Origin: Afifellaceae bacterium
GTDB lineage: Bacteria; Pseudomonadota; Alphaproteobacteria; Rhizobiales; Afifellaceae
NCBI GenBank assembly: GCA_028284625.1
Contig: JANQRH010000016.1
Location: 227,486-291,485, forward strand
Direction: 5' to 3'
Length of the DNA stretch: 64,000 nucleotides
The position numbers were made by a program, and so were the translations under genes. The notes beneath the pieces are model-generated. The model saw only the letters and a program-made list of their open reading frames with translations, made no database searches and was not told the origin of the DNA. Positions 29,365-39,793 of this stretch are shown here, one piece after another. Position 1 is the first letter of the stretch. Every line of letters begins with the position of its first letter.

Positions 29365-30986
29365 AGCGCGGCGTCCTCGGCAAGCAGCCGGTGCACCATC
29401 TCGACCGGCACGCCGAGATTGGAGCCGCCGAACTCCGGCAGGATGGCGGCGTTCACGGCCACGACCTCGCCGTAGAGGTTGAGGACGGGGCCGCCGCTGC
29501 CGCCATGCGTGGTCTCTGCGTCGTAGACGATGGTCTCCTCGGTGACGCGCCCGACAATGCCGCGGCTCGCTAGCGGAATGATCCGCCCGGCAATCGACAG
29601 GCGTTCCGCGATCGTCCAGAAATCCAGGCCCTCCGTCTTGCGAAGCTCCTCAACGAAGACCTTGCCGGCTTGCGCGAGAATGGACCGCAGGCCGGTCGGG
29701 TAACCCATGACGATCACCTCCGCGCCGGGTGTCGGCGATGCGCTTGCGAGGCGGAGGCCCGCAATGTCGCCGCCGGCAAAGTCGTGACGCAGAACCGCCA
29801 CATCGGCCTCCTCGCTGACCTTCACGACTTCCACCGATTGAGCGGCCTCAACACCGGGCAGATACACGACGAAGCGGACCATCTCCGGCTGAAGCCCGCG
29901 ACCGGCGAGCGTCGCCGTGTCGTCCTCGTGCTCCCAGGGCCTGCCGACATGGCGATTGGTGACGATGAGATTGTCGTCGCTCGCGGCAAAGCCGGTGCCG
30001 GTGAATTGACGCGTCGCGACGGGCCCCTCCCCATCGAGCGACAGCACCGGCAGCCCGTTGGGCAGCATCGCCGGCTTGCCGTCCTCGCCGACGACGTGGC
30101 GCAGCATGCGTCCGCTCTCCATGTCCTTGAAGCCGTAGGCCCCTTGCAAAAACACCACCGAAGACAAAGCGTTGGCGATGACGCGACCGGTGGCGCCGGA
30201 GCGGGCCTCTAGCGCTGAGACGCGCTCCGCCGTGGTGACCACCTGGGCGCCGATATCGAGGGCGAGCGCCTCAAGGTCCTGGGCCGTCAGCGCCTCGTCC
30301 TGCGCCCGCGCCAGCGTTCGCGAAAAACTCTCACGCTGCGCCGTGCCGGTCTCGATCTGCTGTTGCTGTGAAACGAGCTGTTCCTGTTGCATAGCGTTGA
30401 TGCGACTCTGCTGATAGGCGAGCCAGCCAAGCAAGATCAGAGCGACGACAACGCCGAGACGGAAGACGATGGAAGTCTCGCGCGCCAGCCCGCCGAACAA
30501 CTGCCCGCAGCAGCGCACGAGCCGGCGGCCTATCGGCTGGCGGCTTGTGCGGAGATAGGCAAAGGCGTCGCCGACAAGGTCGCTGACCGTATGCCGAGGG
30601 CGATGCTGGCTGTCATAGAGGAAGTAGCGGGAGATTGGCCCGTCGTCGCAGAACTCGATGACGTCGTGATTGCGCAGGGGCCGGGTGCTGATGGGACGGC
30701 CGTTGACCCAGATGCGATGGCCGCCAATCGCCTCGATGACGTATCCGTCTTTGTCGCGGTGAAGATGCGCGACGGGATCCTCGCCAGGACGGGCACGATC
30801 GACGGAGGCATAGAGACGGCGCGCGTCGAGCGTCAGTTCCACCTCCGGCTCTGCCAGCCAGGTCATCGTGCCGCGGGACGGTCCGGTGAGGTGCTCAAGC
30901 GCGGCGGCCGGCGGCAGGGCCTCGGGCGCCTCTATGTCTTGCGCGACTTCGCGGTTCATTGTTCTGCCCAGCGCATTGGGGCTCAC
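29361..30986 (-). CDS. FHA-like / transmembrane / trypsin-like serine protease
   Basis: 541 residues from GTG 30986 (ATG 30959 is equally possible; neither has a good ribosome-binding site). Residues 50-125: FHA-like beta domain (DGYVIEAIGGHRIWVNGRPIS, RNHDVIEF). Residues 172-192: transmembrane helix. Residues 193-262: Gln-rich coiled coil. Residues 325-535: trypsin/DegP-like protease with His346 (TNRHV), Asp395 (EADVAVLRHD) and Ser497 (GGSGGP), so the triad is complete. No PDZ domain. The topology puts FHA in the cytoplasm and the protease in the periplasm. Confidence 0.85.
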   Translation of the reverse strand: MSPNALGRTMNREVAQDIEAPEALPPAAALEHLTGPSRGTMTWLAEPEVELTLDARRLYASVDRARPGEDPVAHLHRDKDGYVIEAIGGHRIWVNGRPISTRPLRNHDVIEFCDDGPISRYFLYDSQHRPRHTVSDLVGDAFAYLRTSRQPIGRRLVRCCGQLFGGLARETSIVFRLGVVVALILLGWLAYQQSRINAMQQEQLVSQQQQIETGTAQRESFSRTLARAQDEALTAQDLEALALDIGAQVVTTAERVSALEARSGATGRVIANALSSVVFLQGAYGFKDMESGRMLRHVVGEDGKPAMLPNGLPVLSLDGEGPVATRQFTGTGFAASDDNLIVTNRHVGRPWEHEDDTATLAGRGLQPEMVRFVVYLPGVEAAQSVEVVKVSEEADVAVLRHDFAGGDIAGLRLASASPTPGAEVIVMGYPTGLRSILAQAGKVFVEELRKTEGLDFWTIAERLSIAGRIIPLASRGIVGRVTEETIVYDAETTHGGSGGPVLNLYGEVVAVNAAILPEFGGSNLGVPVEMVHRLLAEDAAL

Positions 30987-31089
30987 GATCCGCGTCTAAG
31001 GTAAGCCTTCGCCGGTCGATCTCCAATCGGCGGACCACAAGGCCGAGACCGGGGCGAGCGTCTGGCCGCCCGCCATCACGCCGGGCTCC

Positions 31090-31809
31090 CTAGTGGCCGC
31101 GCGCGGCAAGCCCGCTCAGCCGGTCCTGATCGATCACGCCTTGCAGCACTTCCACCGAATCGATGACCGCCATGTCACGCTTGATCACAACACCGTAGCT
31201 TCTGAGGCGCTGAAAGACGCGCGACAGACTTTCCGCCTTCATGCCAAGCTTGGAGGCGATCAGCGTCTTCTCGTAAGGGAGGCGCACCGTGCACGCCCCG
31301 CTTGAAACAGGACTTTGCGCGATCAGGAATTCCGCCACGCGCTGGATGCCTGAGAGCCCTTTCACCTGTTCGATCTCGTCGACCAATGACCGCACGTGGC
31401 GGCACACGGAGGCGAGCATGGTCAAGGCGAGGTTCGGGTCGTTCGATATGGCGGAGACGATGCGCTCCGTGGGGATGGCGATCAGGCGCGCGTCGGTCAC
31501 CGCCTCGGCATTGGCCGGGTAGGCGTCACGTGCCAGCGCGGCGATCTCCGCGAAGCTCTGGCGGCGCGTGAAGATGCCGATCACAGCCTCCTCGCCGGCG
31601 GCGGTGGTGCGGAAGACTTTCACCCAGCCTTCGGCGACGATGTAGAAGAGCCGCGCCGGATCGCCCTGTGCGAACACAGCGTCACCGCGGGCCAGGCTGA
31701 CGACGCGCGCGCCGTCGGTCACCTGCACGAACTCGGCGTCGCTCAGCTCGCTGAACAGCGGCGCGCCGCGCAGGAAGTCCTTGAGATCGTCACTGGCGTC
31801 GGCAGCCAT
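31090..31809 (-). CDS. Crp/Fnr family transcriptional regulator (Dnr/NnrR type)
   Basis: 239 residues from ATG 31809. Cyclic-nucleotide-like sensor domain (residues 15-130, LFSELSDAEF, RLFYIVAEGWVKVFRTTAAGEEAVIGIF), dimer helix, and winged helix-turn-helix with recognition helix MKAESLSRVFQRL, an E..SR pattern that reads TTGAT half-sites. Only two cysteines, not clustered, so no FNR 4Fe-4S cluster: more like Dnr/NnrR, which respond to NO via haem. Divergent from nosR, so it probably activates the nos operon. Confidence 0.87.
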   Translation of the reverse strand: MAADASDDLKDFLRGAPLFSELSDAEFVQVTDGARVVSLARGDAVFAQGDPARLFYIVAEGWVKVFRTTAAGEEAVIGIFTRRQSFAEIAALARDAYPANAEAVTDARLIAIPTERIVSAISNDPNLALTMLASVCRHVRSLVDEIEQVKGLSGIQRVAEFLIAQSPVSSGACTVRLPYEKTLIASKLGMKAESLSRVFQRLRSYGVVIKRDMAVIDSVEVLQGVIDQDRLSGLAARGH

Positions 31810-31950
31810 CGCGCTACAGCGTTTCCTCACTCCCGATCCGGTCGACCGCCGCCAGGCATCGCCGATCGGCAACGCCTCACTGCGGCGAGCCAATCGCCGC
31901 GGCCAACCAGCTTAAAACCCGTGCCGCCCCTGCCCTTAATCCGGAATCGC

Positions 31951-31964
31951 TTAACCAAAATCAA
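31951..31964 (+). promoter_or_regulatory. candidate FNR/Dnr box upstream of nosR
   Basis: TTAAC-CAAA-ATCAA: the right half matches the consensus exactly, the left half 3 of 5. It ends 62 nt before the first nosR start candidate, in the region divergent from the Dnr-type regulator. A degenerate left arm is common for class II activated promoters. Confidence 0.5.
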
Positions 31965-32026
31965 GGCTTCGGCCGCCCGCGTTTGAGACAAATTGCCCTA
32001 GTCGATCTTCTGACCGCAAACGGCAG

Positions 32027-34210
32027 TTGAGGCGATCTTTGTCAGCTGTACTTTCAATTCTCACGCTGCTGGCGATGTTGGCGGGTTCACCTGCGCTCGC
32101 TGCGGCGGATGCCTCGCGCCTGCTCGGCTATCTGGCGGAGCTTGAGGCGTCCGAGCTCCATCCGGAGGCGGAGCGCTATGGGCCGCCGGAAGCGGACCTG
32201 CCGGCGGTGCCGCTCATGAAGGGCGGCGACGTCGTGGGCTGGGCCTTCCTCGCCTCCGACTATGTGTCGACCACCGGCTATTCGGGAAAGCCGATACACG
32301 TCGTGGTCGGCATTGACCACGACGCGATCGTCACCGGCGTCAGGCTGGTGGAGCACGCCGAACCGATCGTCCTGATCGGCATCTCGGAATCGCGCATCCG
32401 TGCGCTGACGGAAGGCTATGCCGGCCTCGATCTCAAAGTCGAAGCGGCGGCGTCCGGCTCCGGCCATGAGCTTGAGATCATCTCCGGTGCAACCGTCACC
32501 ATCATCGTCATCGACGACGCGATCGTGCGCGCCGGTTTGAAGGTGGCGCGCCGTCTCGGGCTTGGAGGGTTGGCGCCGGACATTGAGCAGCCGTCGATCG
32601 CCTACGAGATCGACACCACGCTCAGCGAAACGCGTGACTGGGCAACACTTGAGAGTGAAGGCGCGATCGCCGGACTGACGCTCGATGTCGGGCAAGTCAC
32701 CCGCGCCTTTGCCGAGCGCGGCGAAGCGGAAGCGGCATCGCGGCCGGAGAGCGACACGGAATCCGACACCTTCATCGATCTCAACACGGCGCTCATCAGC
32801 GTGCCGACGCTTGGGCAAAGCCTGCTTGGCGAGGCGGAATACGGCAACCTCACGCGCGCGCTCGATGAGGGCGAGCATGCCATTCTGATCGCCGGGCGCG
32901 GCGCCTATTCGTTCAAAGGGTCGGGCTATGTGCGCGGCGGCGTGTTCGACCGCATCCAGCTCATTCAAGGCGATGTCAGCGTCCGCTTCCGCGACCGGCA
33001 GCACCGGCGCCTTGGCGCGGTTGAGGCCGGCGGCGCGCCGACCTTCACCGAGATTGACCTCTTCACCATCCCCGCCGATGTCGGCTTCGACCCCACCCGC
33101 CCATGGCGGCTGCAGCTTCTGGCGCAACGCGCTATCGGCCCGGTGGAGAAATCGTTCCTCACATTCGACGTCCCCTACGCCCTGCCTGAGACCTATCTGC
33201 GTCGGGTCGCCGGCGCGGATATCGTGCCGGTCATCGCGCAAGCGGCGGGGGACGAGGAAGCGGCCGCGAAGGCCGCCCTCTGGCAGCGGATTTGGCGCGA
33301 GCGGCGGGTCGAGATCGGCGTTCTGATCGGCGCGCTGACGGTGCTAACCGCGTTTTTCTTCTTCCAGCTGCCGCTGACGCGAAGCGAGAACGCCGTCTAC
33401 TGGTTCCGCATCGCGTTTCTGACGTTCACGCTGGTGTGGGTCGGCTGGATCGCCAACGCCCAGCTCTCCGTCGTCAATGTGCTGGCGCTCGGCAACGCGT
33501 TGGCAACGGATTTCAGCTGGGACGCTTTCCTCATCGACCCGCTGATCTTCATCCTGTGGTTCGCGGTCGCCGCCTCGCTGCTCTTTTGGGCGCGCGGTGC
33601 TTATTGCGGATGGCTCTGCCCGTTCGGCGCGTTGCAGGAACTTCTGAATCGCCTCGCCAAGCTCGTGCGCATCCCGCAATGGCAGCTCCCATGGTGGCTG
33701 CATGAGCGTCTGTGGCCGATCAAATACGTCATGTTCCTGGCGCTCTTCGGCCTGTCGCTCTACTCGCTGCCGCTGGCGGAACGCTATGCCGAGGTGGAGC
33801 CGTTCAAGACGGCGATCATCCTGAAATTCCAGCGCGACTGGCCGTTCGTGCTGTTTTCCGGATTGCTGCTGGCCGCCGGGCTCTTCGTGGAGCGCTTCTA
33901 CTGCCGCTATCTGTGTCCGCTCGGCGCGGCGCTCGCCATTCCGGCCAAGCTGCGCATCTTCGAGTGGATGAAGCGCTACCGCGAATGCGGCGCGCCGTGC
34001 CAGCGCTGCGCCAACGAATGCATGGTGCAGGCGATCCACCCCGACGGCCGCATCGACACCAATGAGTGTCTCTACTGCATGCATTGCCAGGTTCTCTACC
34101 AAGACGATGAGAAGTGCCCCGTCTGCATCAAGCGGAAACAACGGCGTGCGCCGTTCCTCAAGCAGCAGGCGGACAAAGCGAAGGTGGCCAAGCTTCCGAC
34201 GGCCGCCTGA
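32027..34210 (+). CDS. nosR: NosR, flavin/iron-sulfur membrane protein for N2O reduction
   Basis: 727 residues from TTG 32027; TTG 32039 has a better spaced GAGG and is an alternative. Signal peptide (residues 1-26), periplasmic FMN-binding domain with the flavinylation motif SGAT (Thr near residue 156), several transmembrane helices from about 425, two CxxxCP motifs ([16 protein letters not shown]) and C-terminal ferredoxin-like Cys clusters ([15 protein letters not shown]). Known role: electron supply to NosZ and nos expression. First gene of nosRZDFYLX; FMN is attached by the ApbE-like NosX. Confidence 0.95.
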   Translation: MRRSLSAVLSILTLLAMLAGSPALAAADASRLLGYLAELEASELHPEAERYGPPEADLPAVPLMKGGDVVGWAFLASDYVSTTGYSGKPIHVVVGIDHDAIVTGVRLVEHAEPIVLIGISESRIRALTEGYAGLDLKVEAAASGSGHELEIISGATVTIIVIDDAIVRAGLKVARRLGLGGLAPDIEQPSIAYEIDTTLSETRDWATLESEGAIAGLTLDVGQVTRAFAERGEAEAASRPESDTESDTFIDLNTALISVPTLGQSLLGEAEYGNLTRALDEGEHAILIAGRGAYSFKGSGYVRGGVFDRIQLIQGDVSVRFRDRQHRRLGAVEAGGAPTFTEIDLFTIPADVGFDPTRPWRLQLLAQRAIGPVEKSFLTFDVPYALPETYLRRVAGADIVPVIAQAAGDEEAAAKAALWQRIWRERRVEIGVLIGALTVLTAFFFFQLPLTRSENAVYWFRIAFLTFTLVWVGWIANAQLSVVNVLALGNALATDFSWDAFLIDPLIFILWFAVAASLLFWARGAYCGWLCPFGALQELLNRLAKLVRIPQWQLPWWLHERLWPIKYVMFLALFGLSLYSLPLAERYAEVEPFKTAIILKFQRDWPFVLFSGLLLAAGLFVERFYCRYLCPLGAALAIPAKLRIFEWMKRYRECGAPCQRCANECMVQAIHPDGRIDTNECLYCMHCQVLYQDDEKCPVCIKRKQRRAPFLKQQADKAKVAKLPTAA

Positions 34211-34238
34211 TGATCAAACGTTAGCAAAGGAGAGGGAC

Positions 34239-36182
34239 ATGAAAGACGAAGACAAGACGGTCCAGAAGGACGATAAGCTTGCCGTCTCCCGCCGCACAAT
34301 GTTGGGCGGAACGGCAGTCACGGCGCTTGCCGCCGGCGGCGGTGCGCTTGCCGGTGGAACGGCGGCGCTGGTCGGCGGCGGTGCCGTCACCCCTGCCCGC
34401 GCGCAAGCCGGTCAGAAGTCGCATTTGGAACCGGGGGAGCTCGACGAATATTACGGCTTCTGGTCAAGCGGCCAGAGCGGCGAGCTTAGGATTCTCGGCA
34501 TTCCGTCGATGCGCGAGCTCATGCGCGTGCCGGTCTTCAACAGGTGCAGCGCCACGGGTTGGGGCTCCACCAACGAAAGCCTCAAGGTGCTGACCGACGG
34601 CCTTCTGCCGGAGACCAAGGAGTACCTGGCGGCGCACGGCATGCAGACCTACCACAATGGCGACCTGCACCATCCGCATATGTCGTTCACCGACGGCACG
34701 TATGACGGGCGCTATCTCTTCATGAACGACAAGGCGAACACGCGTGTCGCGCGGGTGCGCTGCGATGTCATGAAGTGCGACAAGATCATCGAGATCCCCA
34801 ACACCAGCGACATCCATGGCCTGCGCCCGCAGAAGTTCCCGCGGACGGGCTATGTGTTCGCCAACGGCGAGCACGAGATACCGCTGCCCAACGACGGGAT
34901 GATCCTCGACGATCCGTCGCAATACATCACCATCTTCTCCGCCATCGACGGCGACACGATGGAGGTGGCGTGGCAGGTCATCGTCGACGGCAACCTCGAC
35001 AATTGCGACGCCGACTATCAGGGCAAGTTCGCTGTCTCCACGTGCTACAATTCGGAGATGGGCATGAACCTCGCCGACATGACGGCGAGCGAGACCGACT
35101 GGGCGGTGATCTTCAACATCGCGCGTATCGAAGAAGGCGTGGCCAACGGCGACTACGAGGAGTACCAGGGCGTTCCGGTGCTCAATGGCCGCAAAGGCTC
35201 GCCCTACACCGCCTATGTGCCCATCCCCAACAGCCCGCATGGCTGCAACACGGCGCCGGACGGCAAGCACATCGTCATCAACGGCAAACTCTCGCCGACC
35301 GTGACGGTTCTTGACGTCACCAAGATCGACGCGGTGTTCGACGGTGCGGATCCGCGCTCCTGCGTCGTCGCAGAGCCGGAACTGGGTCTTGGCCCGCTCC
35401 ATACGGCCTTCGACGGCAAGGGCAATTGCTACACCACGCTCTTCCTCGACAGCCAGATGGCCAAGTGGAACATGGACCTCGCCATTCGCCAGTATGCCGG
35501 CGAGGACGTCGACCCGATCCTGGCCAAGACCGATGTGCACTACCAGCCGGGGCACAACCACTCGTCCATGGGCGAGACCAACGAGGCCGACGGCAAGTGG
35601 CTCGTGTCGCTCAACAAGTTCTCCAAGGACCGCTTCTTGAATGTCGGTCCGTTGAAGCCGGAGAACGAGCAGCTGATCGACATCTCGACCGATGAGCCGG
35701 TGGTCGTGCATGACGGACCGACCTTTGCGGAGCCGCATGATTGCATCATCGTGCATCGCTCCAAGGTCAGCCCGGCTTCGGTGTGGGAGCGTGACGATCC
35801 CATGTGGGAAGAGGCGCGTGCGCAGGCGGAAGCCGACGGCGTCACGCTTGAGGACGGCGCACCGGAACCGATACGCGACGGCAACAAGGTGCGTGTCTAT
35901 ATGTGGTCCGCGGCGCCGACCTTCTCGATGGAGAGCTTCACCGTGAAGCAGGGCGACGAGGTCACCATCTACGTCACCAACCTGGACGACGTGGATGATC
36001 TCACCCACGGCCTGACGCTTGCCAATCACGGCGTCGCGTTTGAGATCGGCCCGCAAGCGACTGCGTCGGTGACGTTCATCGCCGAGCGGCCGGGCGTCCA
36101 TTGGTATTATTGCCAGTGGTTCTGCCACGCACTCCACATGGAGATGCGCGGTCGTATGTTCGTGGAGCCGCGGGTCGGCTAA
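34239..36182 (+). CDS. nosZ: nitrous oxide reductase NosZ (clade I, Tat-exported)
   Basis: 647 residues from ATG 34239 with an AAGGAGAGGG ribosome-binding site. Tat signal SRRTMLGG (residues 16-23) and Ala-rich cleavage region near 54. Seven-bladed propeller with CuZ histidines ([29 protein letters not shown]), then a cupredoxin domain with the CuA motif [12 protein letters not shown]. Reduces N2O to N2 in the periplasm. Twin-arginine export marks the clade I (denitrifier) form. Confidence 0.98.
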   Translation: MKDEDKTVQKDDKLAVSRRTMLGGTAVTALAAGGGALAGGTAALVGGGAVTPARAQAGQKSHLEPGELDEYYGFWSSGQSGELRILGIPSMRELMRVPVFNRCSATGWGSTNESLKVLTDGLLPETKEYLAAHGMQTYHNGDLHHPHMSFTDGTYDGRYLFMNDKANTRVARVRCDVMKCDKIIEIPNTSDIHGLRPQKFPRTGYVFANGEHEIPLPNDGMILDDPSQYITIFSAIDGDTMEVAWQVIVDGNLDNCDADYQGKFAVSTCYNSEMGMNLADMTASETDWAVIFNIARIEEGVANGDYEEYQGVPVLNGRKGSPYTAYVPIPNSPHGCNTAPDGKHIVINGKLSPTVTVLDVTKIDAVFDGADPRSCVVAEPELGLGPLHTAFDGKGNCYTTLFLDSQMAKWNMDLAIRQYAGEDVDPILAKTDVHYQPGHNHSSMGETNEADGKWLVSLNKFSKDRFLNVGPLKPENEQLIDISTDEPVVVHDGPTFAEPHDCIIVHRSKVSPASVWERDDPMWEEARAQAEADGVTLEDGAPEPIRDGNKVRVYMWSAAPTFSMESFTVKQGDEVTIYVTNLDDVDDLTHGLTLANHGVAFEIGPQATASVTFIAERPGVHWYYCQWFCHALHMEMRGRMFVEPRVG

Positions 36183-37468
36183 TGGCCTGGCGCGCCCAGT
36201 TTGTTGCGGTCCTGGCGATCGCGGCATCCTCAGCCCTCCCCGGCCTGACCTGGGGGGGCGAGCGGATAGTCGCGGCCGGCACCGGCGGCGCGGGCGCGCT
36301 TCAGGTCATCATCAACAATGCCGAGCCGGGCGACGTTGTCCGGCTCGGCCCAGGCCGGCATCTGGGTCCGGTCGTGCTCGACGGCCCGCTCACGCTGACC
36401 GGCGAAGCCGGCGCCATCATCGAAGGCCCGGGCGAAGGCACGGTCGTCACCATCACCGGTGATGCGGTGACGGTCAGCGGCCTCATTGTGGTCGGCTCCG
36501 GCTCCTCGGCCGAAACGCTCGATTCCGGCATCAAGCTGACCAAGACCGCCACGAACGGTCGGGTCCTGAACAACCATATCGAAGGCAATCTTGTCGGCGT
36601 CGACGTTCACGGCGCACGCGACACGCTGGTGAAAGGAAACACCATCATCGGCCGGCGCGACCATCGCATGAACGCCCGCGGCAATGGGGTCTATATCTGG
36701 AACGCGCCGGGCACGGTGATCGACGGAAACACGATCCGCTATGGGCGCGACGGCATCTTCGTCAACACAAGCAGCGACAACGTCTTCAGCAACAATCGCT
36801 TCGAAGAGCTGCGCTTTGCCGTCCATTACATGTACACCAATGGTGGCGTGCTGACGGACAATTACTCCGCCAACAATCACGCCGGCTTCGTGCTGATGTA
36901 TTCGCGCGACCTCGTGGTGACCGGCAACCGCTCGCTCGGCGACCGCGACCACGGGATCATGCTGAACTACGCCAACCAGGCGGAGATCGAAGGTAATCTG
37001 GTCCGCCGCGGCGGCGAGAAGTGCCTGTTCATGTACAACGCCAACAAGAACCGCATCGCCGACAACCGCTTTGAGGGTTGCCAGATCGGCATCCATTTCA
37101 CGGCGGGGTCGGAGCGCAACGCCATCACCGGCAACGCCTTCATCGGCAACCGCACGCAGGTCAAATATGTCGGCTCACGCTGGCTTGATTGGAGCGCGGA
37201 CGGACGCGGCAATTATTGGAGTGACCACACCGCCTTCGATGTCGATGGCGACGGCTTTGCCGACATGCCCTACCGGCCGAACGACATGATGGATCAGATT
37301 TTGTGGACGCAGCCGGCCGCGCGGCTCCTGCTCGGAAGCCCGGCGGTGCAGCTTGTCCGCTGGACGCTGTCGCGCTTTCCGGCCTTGCTTCCCGGCGGGA
37401 TCGTCGATCGCAAACCGCTGATGCGAGCCGTCAATCCCGGCGCGGACGCAGCGGAGGACGCGACATGA
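36182..37468 (+). CDS. nosD: NosD, periplasmic copper-centre assembly protein
   Basis: 428 residues from ATG 36182, overlapping the nosZ stop by one base (TAATG). Signal peptide, then a right-handed beta-helix of about 12 repeats (RVLNNHIEGNLVGVDVHG, DGIFVNTSSDNVFSNNRF), the carbohydrate-binding/CASH fold. Works with the NosFY ABC transporter to deliver sulfur/copper for CuZ. ATGA overlap with nosF. Confidence 0.95.
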   Translation: MAWRAQFVAVLAIAASSALPGLTWGGERIVAAGTGGAGALQVIINNAEPGDVVRLGPGRHLGPVVLDGPLTLTGEAGAIIEGPGEGTVVTITGDAVTVSGLIVVGSGSSAETLDSGIKLTKTATNGRVLNNHIEGNLVGVDVHGARDTLVKGNTIIGRRDHRMNARGNGVYIWNAPGTVIDGNTIRYGRDGIFVNTSSDNVFSNNRFEELRFAVHYMYTNGGVLTDNYSANNHAGFVLMYSRDLVVTGNRSLGDRDHGIMLNYANQAEIEGNLVRRGGEKCLFMYNANKNRIADNRFEGCQIGIHFTAGSERNAITGNAFIGNRTQVKYVGSRWLDWSADGRGNYWSDHTAFDVDGDGFADMPYRPNDMMDQILWTQPAARLLLGSPAVQLVRWTLSRFPALLPGGIVDRKPLMRAVNPGADAAEDAT

Positions 37469-38394
37469 GCGGCCCCGCGATCGCCGTCAGCAATGTCTCC
37501 AAGCGCTATCGCAAGCAGATCGCGCTGGATGGCGTCTCGCTTGACGTGGCGCCCGGCGAACGCGTGGCGCTGCTTGGCCATAACGGCGCCGGCAAGACGA
37601 CGCTCCTCAAGCTGGTGCTTGGCCTCACCCATTGCGATGCCGGCTCCATCGCCGTGCTCGGTGCATCGCCTGGCAGCGCCGCCGCCCGGCGTGCCTATGC
37701 CTACCTTCCGGAGAACGTTGCCTTCCACAAGCTTCTCACCGGCCGTGAGCAGATCGCCATGCTGGCGCGGCTGAAGGGCGAGAGTGCTCAGCGGGCCGCG
37801 GAGAGCCTGGAGCGTGTCGGGCTTGGCGACGCGATGGACCGGCGCATCGGCACCTACTCAAAGGGCATGCGCCAGCGCCTTGGCCTCGCACAGCTCATCA
37901 TCGGCCAACCGCAGATCGTGATCCTGGACGAGCCGACCAGCGGGCTCGATCCGATCTCGCGCGAAATGTTCTATTCCATCGTCGTGGAACTGGCGGAGGC
38001 AGGTGCCGCGGTCATTCATTCCTCGCACGCGCTAACGGAACTTGAGGCGCGGACCGACCGCATCGCGATTTTGCGGAACGGGCAGCTGGTCGCCGACGAC
38101 AGGCTGGCGCAGCTTCAGATCAACGCCAATTTGCCGATCCGGCTCCGCGTGCAGGCGGGCTTGGAGAGCGCCGACAGCATCGCGGAACGCCTCGGCGGCG
38201 CGCGCATCAACGGACAGGCGGTCGAGCTGATCTGTCAGCCCGGCGAGAAGATCGCGCGCCTGGCGCAAGTCACGTCGCTTGGCGAATCGGTGCGCGACAT
38301 CGACGTCATTCCGCCGAGCCTCGAAGATGTCTACCGCCACTATTGTGGCCTGGATGCCTCAATAGACGGCGCCGGCATGGAGAAAGCGTCATGA
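37465..38394 (+). CDS. nosF: NosF, ABC transporter ATP-binding protein
   Basis: 309 residues from ATG 37465 (ATGA overlap with nosD stop). Walker A GHNGAGKTT (about residue 39), signature YSKGMRQRLGLAQ (about 132), Walker B IVILDEPTSGLDP. It energises NosY for maturation of the CuZ site of NosZ. The C-terminal extension after residue 220 is typical of NosF. Confidence 0.95.
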   Translation: MSGPAIAVSNVSKRYRKQIALDGVSLDVAPGERVALLGHNGAGKTTLLKLVLGLTHCDAGSIAVLGASPGSAAARRAYAYLPENVAFHKLLTGREQIAMLARLKGESAQRAAESLERVGLGDAMDRRIGTYSKGMRQRLGLAQLIIGQPQIVILDEPTSGLDPISREMFYSIVVELAEAGAAVIHSSHALTELEARTDRIAILRNGQLVADDRLAQLQINANLPIRLRVQAGLESADSIAERLGGARINGQAVELICQPGEKIARLAQVTSLGESVRDIDVIPPSLEDVYRHYCGLDASIDGAGMEKAS

Positions 38395-39221
38395 CCGGAC
38401 GCATTGCCGCTATGGCCGCCGCAGAACTGAAGATCGCGCTTCGCAACCGCTGGATCCTGACGGCGACCTTCATGATGACCGTTTTCGGGCTGGTGCTGGC
38501 GCTTGCCGGCTCCGCGCCTGCGGGAACCGTCGGCGCCGATCGGCTGACGGTGACGGTCGCCAGTTTGGCGACGCTCAGCGTCTATTTAGTGCCGTTGATT
38601 GCGCTGCTTCTTTCCTACGATGCCATCGCCGGCGAGGTGGAACGCGGCACACTGCCCCTGCTCCTTACTTATCCGGTGTCGCGCCGCGACATCCTGGCCG
38701 GCAAGCTCGTCGCGCAGCTTGCGGTCGTCGCGCTCGCCGTGGCGATCGGCTTCGGTATCACGGCGGCGGCCGTCTGGGCGGCGGGTGGCGCCTCACTTGG
38801 CGGGCTCCGCGACCTGACGCGGCTTTATGCCAGCGCCGTGCTTCTGGGCGGCACGTTCCTCGCCGCCGGTTTCTGCCTGAGCGCCGTCACGCGCCAGAGT
38901 GCTGCGGCGGCGAGCCTGGCGATCGCGATATGGATTGTGGCGGTCGTGCTGTTCGACGTGGCTCTGCTTGGTGCGGTGGTCGTCGACGATGGCGGCCTCT
39001 TCACCACGCATGTCTTCCCGTGGCTTCTCGTCGCCGGGCCCACCGATGCGTTCCGCCTTTTCAATCTCAGCGGCCTGAACGTGGAGCTTGAGGCCGGCGG
39101 GCTTGGCGGATCGGCCGCATCGCTTGGCGTCCCGGGTTGGGCGCCGCTCGTCTCCATGGCGCTATGGCCGTGCGCGCTCGTCGTTTTCGCCGCGTTCATC
39201 TTCCGGAGGTGCGAAGCATGA
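38391..39221 (+). CDS. nosY: NosY, ABC transporter permease
   Basis: 276 residues from ATG 38391, ATGA overlap with nosF. Six transmembrane helices of the ABC-2 type; the start LKIALRNRWILTATFMMTVFGLVLAL and YDAIAGEVERGTLPLLLTYPVSRRDILAGK are family features. Inner-membrane partner of NosF and NosD. Confidence 0.95.
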   Translation: MTGRIAAMAAAELKIALRNRWILTATFMMTVFGLVLALAGSAPAGTVGADRLTVTVASLATLSVYLVPLIALLLSYDAIAGEVERGTLPLLLTYPVSRRDILAGKLVAQLAVVALAVAIGFGITAAAVWAAGGASLGGLRDLTRLYASAVLLGGTFLAAGFCLSAVTRQSAAAASLAIAIWIVAVVLFDVALLGAVVVDDGGLFTTHVFPWLLVAGPTDAFRLFNLSGLNVELEAGGLGGSAASLGVPGWAPLVSMALWPCALVVFAAFIFRRCEA

Positions 39222-39793
39222 CCCGTTTCATCACGCCGCTTCTCGCGGTCGCCCTCCTGGCTGGCTGCTCCGAACAAGAGATCGCGTCGGTTCCAGAGCC
39301 CATCACCATGAGCGAGGAAGCGGTCGGGCATTATTGCCAGATGATCGTGCTGGAGCATCACGGACCAAAAGCACAGGTGCATCTCGCCGGGATGGATGCG
39401 CCGCTCTGGTTCAGCCAGATTCGCGACGCCTTCGTGTTCGACCGGCTGCCGGAGGAGACCGCCGAAGTGTCTGCGATCTACGTCAACGATATGGGCGCGG
39501 CGGGTAGCTGGGAGGACCCCGGAGCGGACAATTGGATCGCCGCCGACCAGGCCGTCTACGTCATCGACAGCCGCCGCCGCGGCGGCATGGGCGCGCCGGA
39601 GTTCGTGCCCTTTGCGAGCGAAGACGCGGCGCGCGCCTTCACGCAGGATTTCGGCGGCACGATCATCAGCTACACGGAAATCACCGACGCGATGGTGCTA
39701 GAGCCAGTGGAGGTCGATCCGCTTTCGCTGCTCGACGGGGACGCCGTGCACGAGCATCAATCGACGCATGCCGTGGAGGAGACCGCGCGATGA
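39218..39793 (+). CDS. nosL: NosL, copper chaperone lipoprotein
   Basis: 191 residues from ATG 39218 (ATGA overlap). Lipoprotein signal with lipobox LLAGC (Cys near residue 17). Copper-site candidates: the YCQM motif at about residues 40-43 and later Met-rich positions. Anchored in the periplasm; delivers Cu(I) to NosZ. The C-terminus is His-rich (HEHQSTHAVEE), which may add metal sites. Confidence 0.94.
   Translation: MTRFITPLLAVALLAGCSEQEIASVPEPITMSEEAVGHYCQMIVLEHHGPKAQVHLAGMDAPLWFSQIRDAFVFDRLPEETAEVSAIYVNDMGAAGSWEDPGADNWIAADQAVYVIDSRRRGGMGAPEFVPFASEDAARAFTQDFGGTIISYTEITDAMVLEPVEVDPLSLLDGDAVHEHQSTHAVEETAR

Noticed and set aside
34206..34216. TGATGATCAAA before nosZ as an FNR half-box
   Set aside because: Spacing between TGAT and ATCAA is far too short for a 14-bp box; it spans the nosR stop codon.
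34464..36227. Long open frame (587 codons) antisense to nosZ
   Set aside because: Mirror of the strong codon bias of nosZ in GC-rich DNA; Arg/His/Val-rich translation without domains; nosZ itself is certain.
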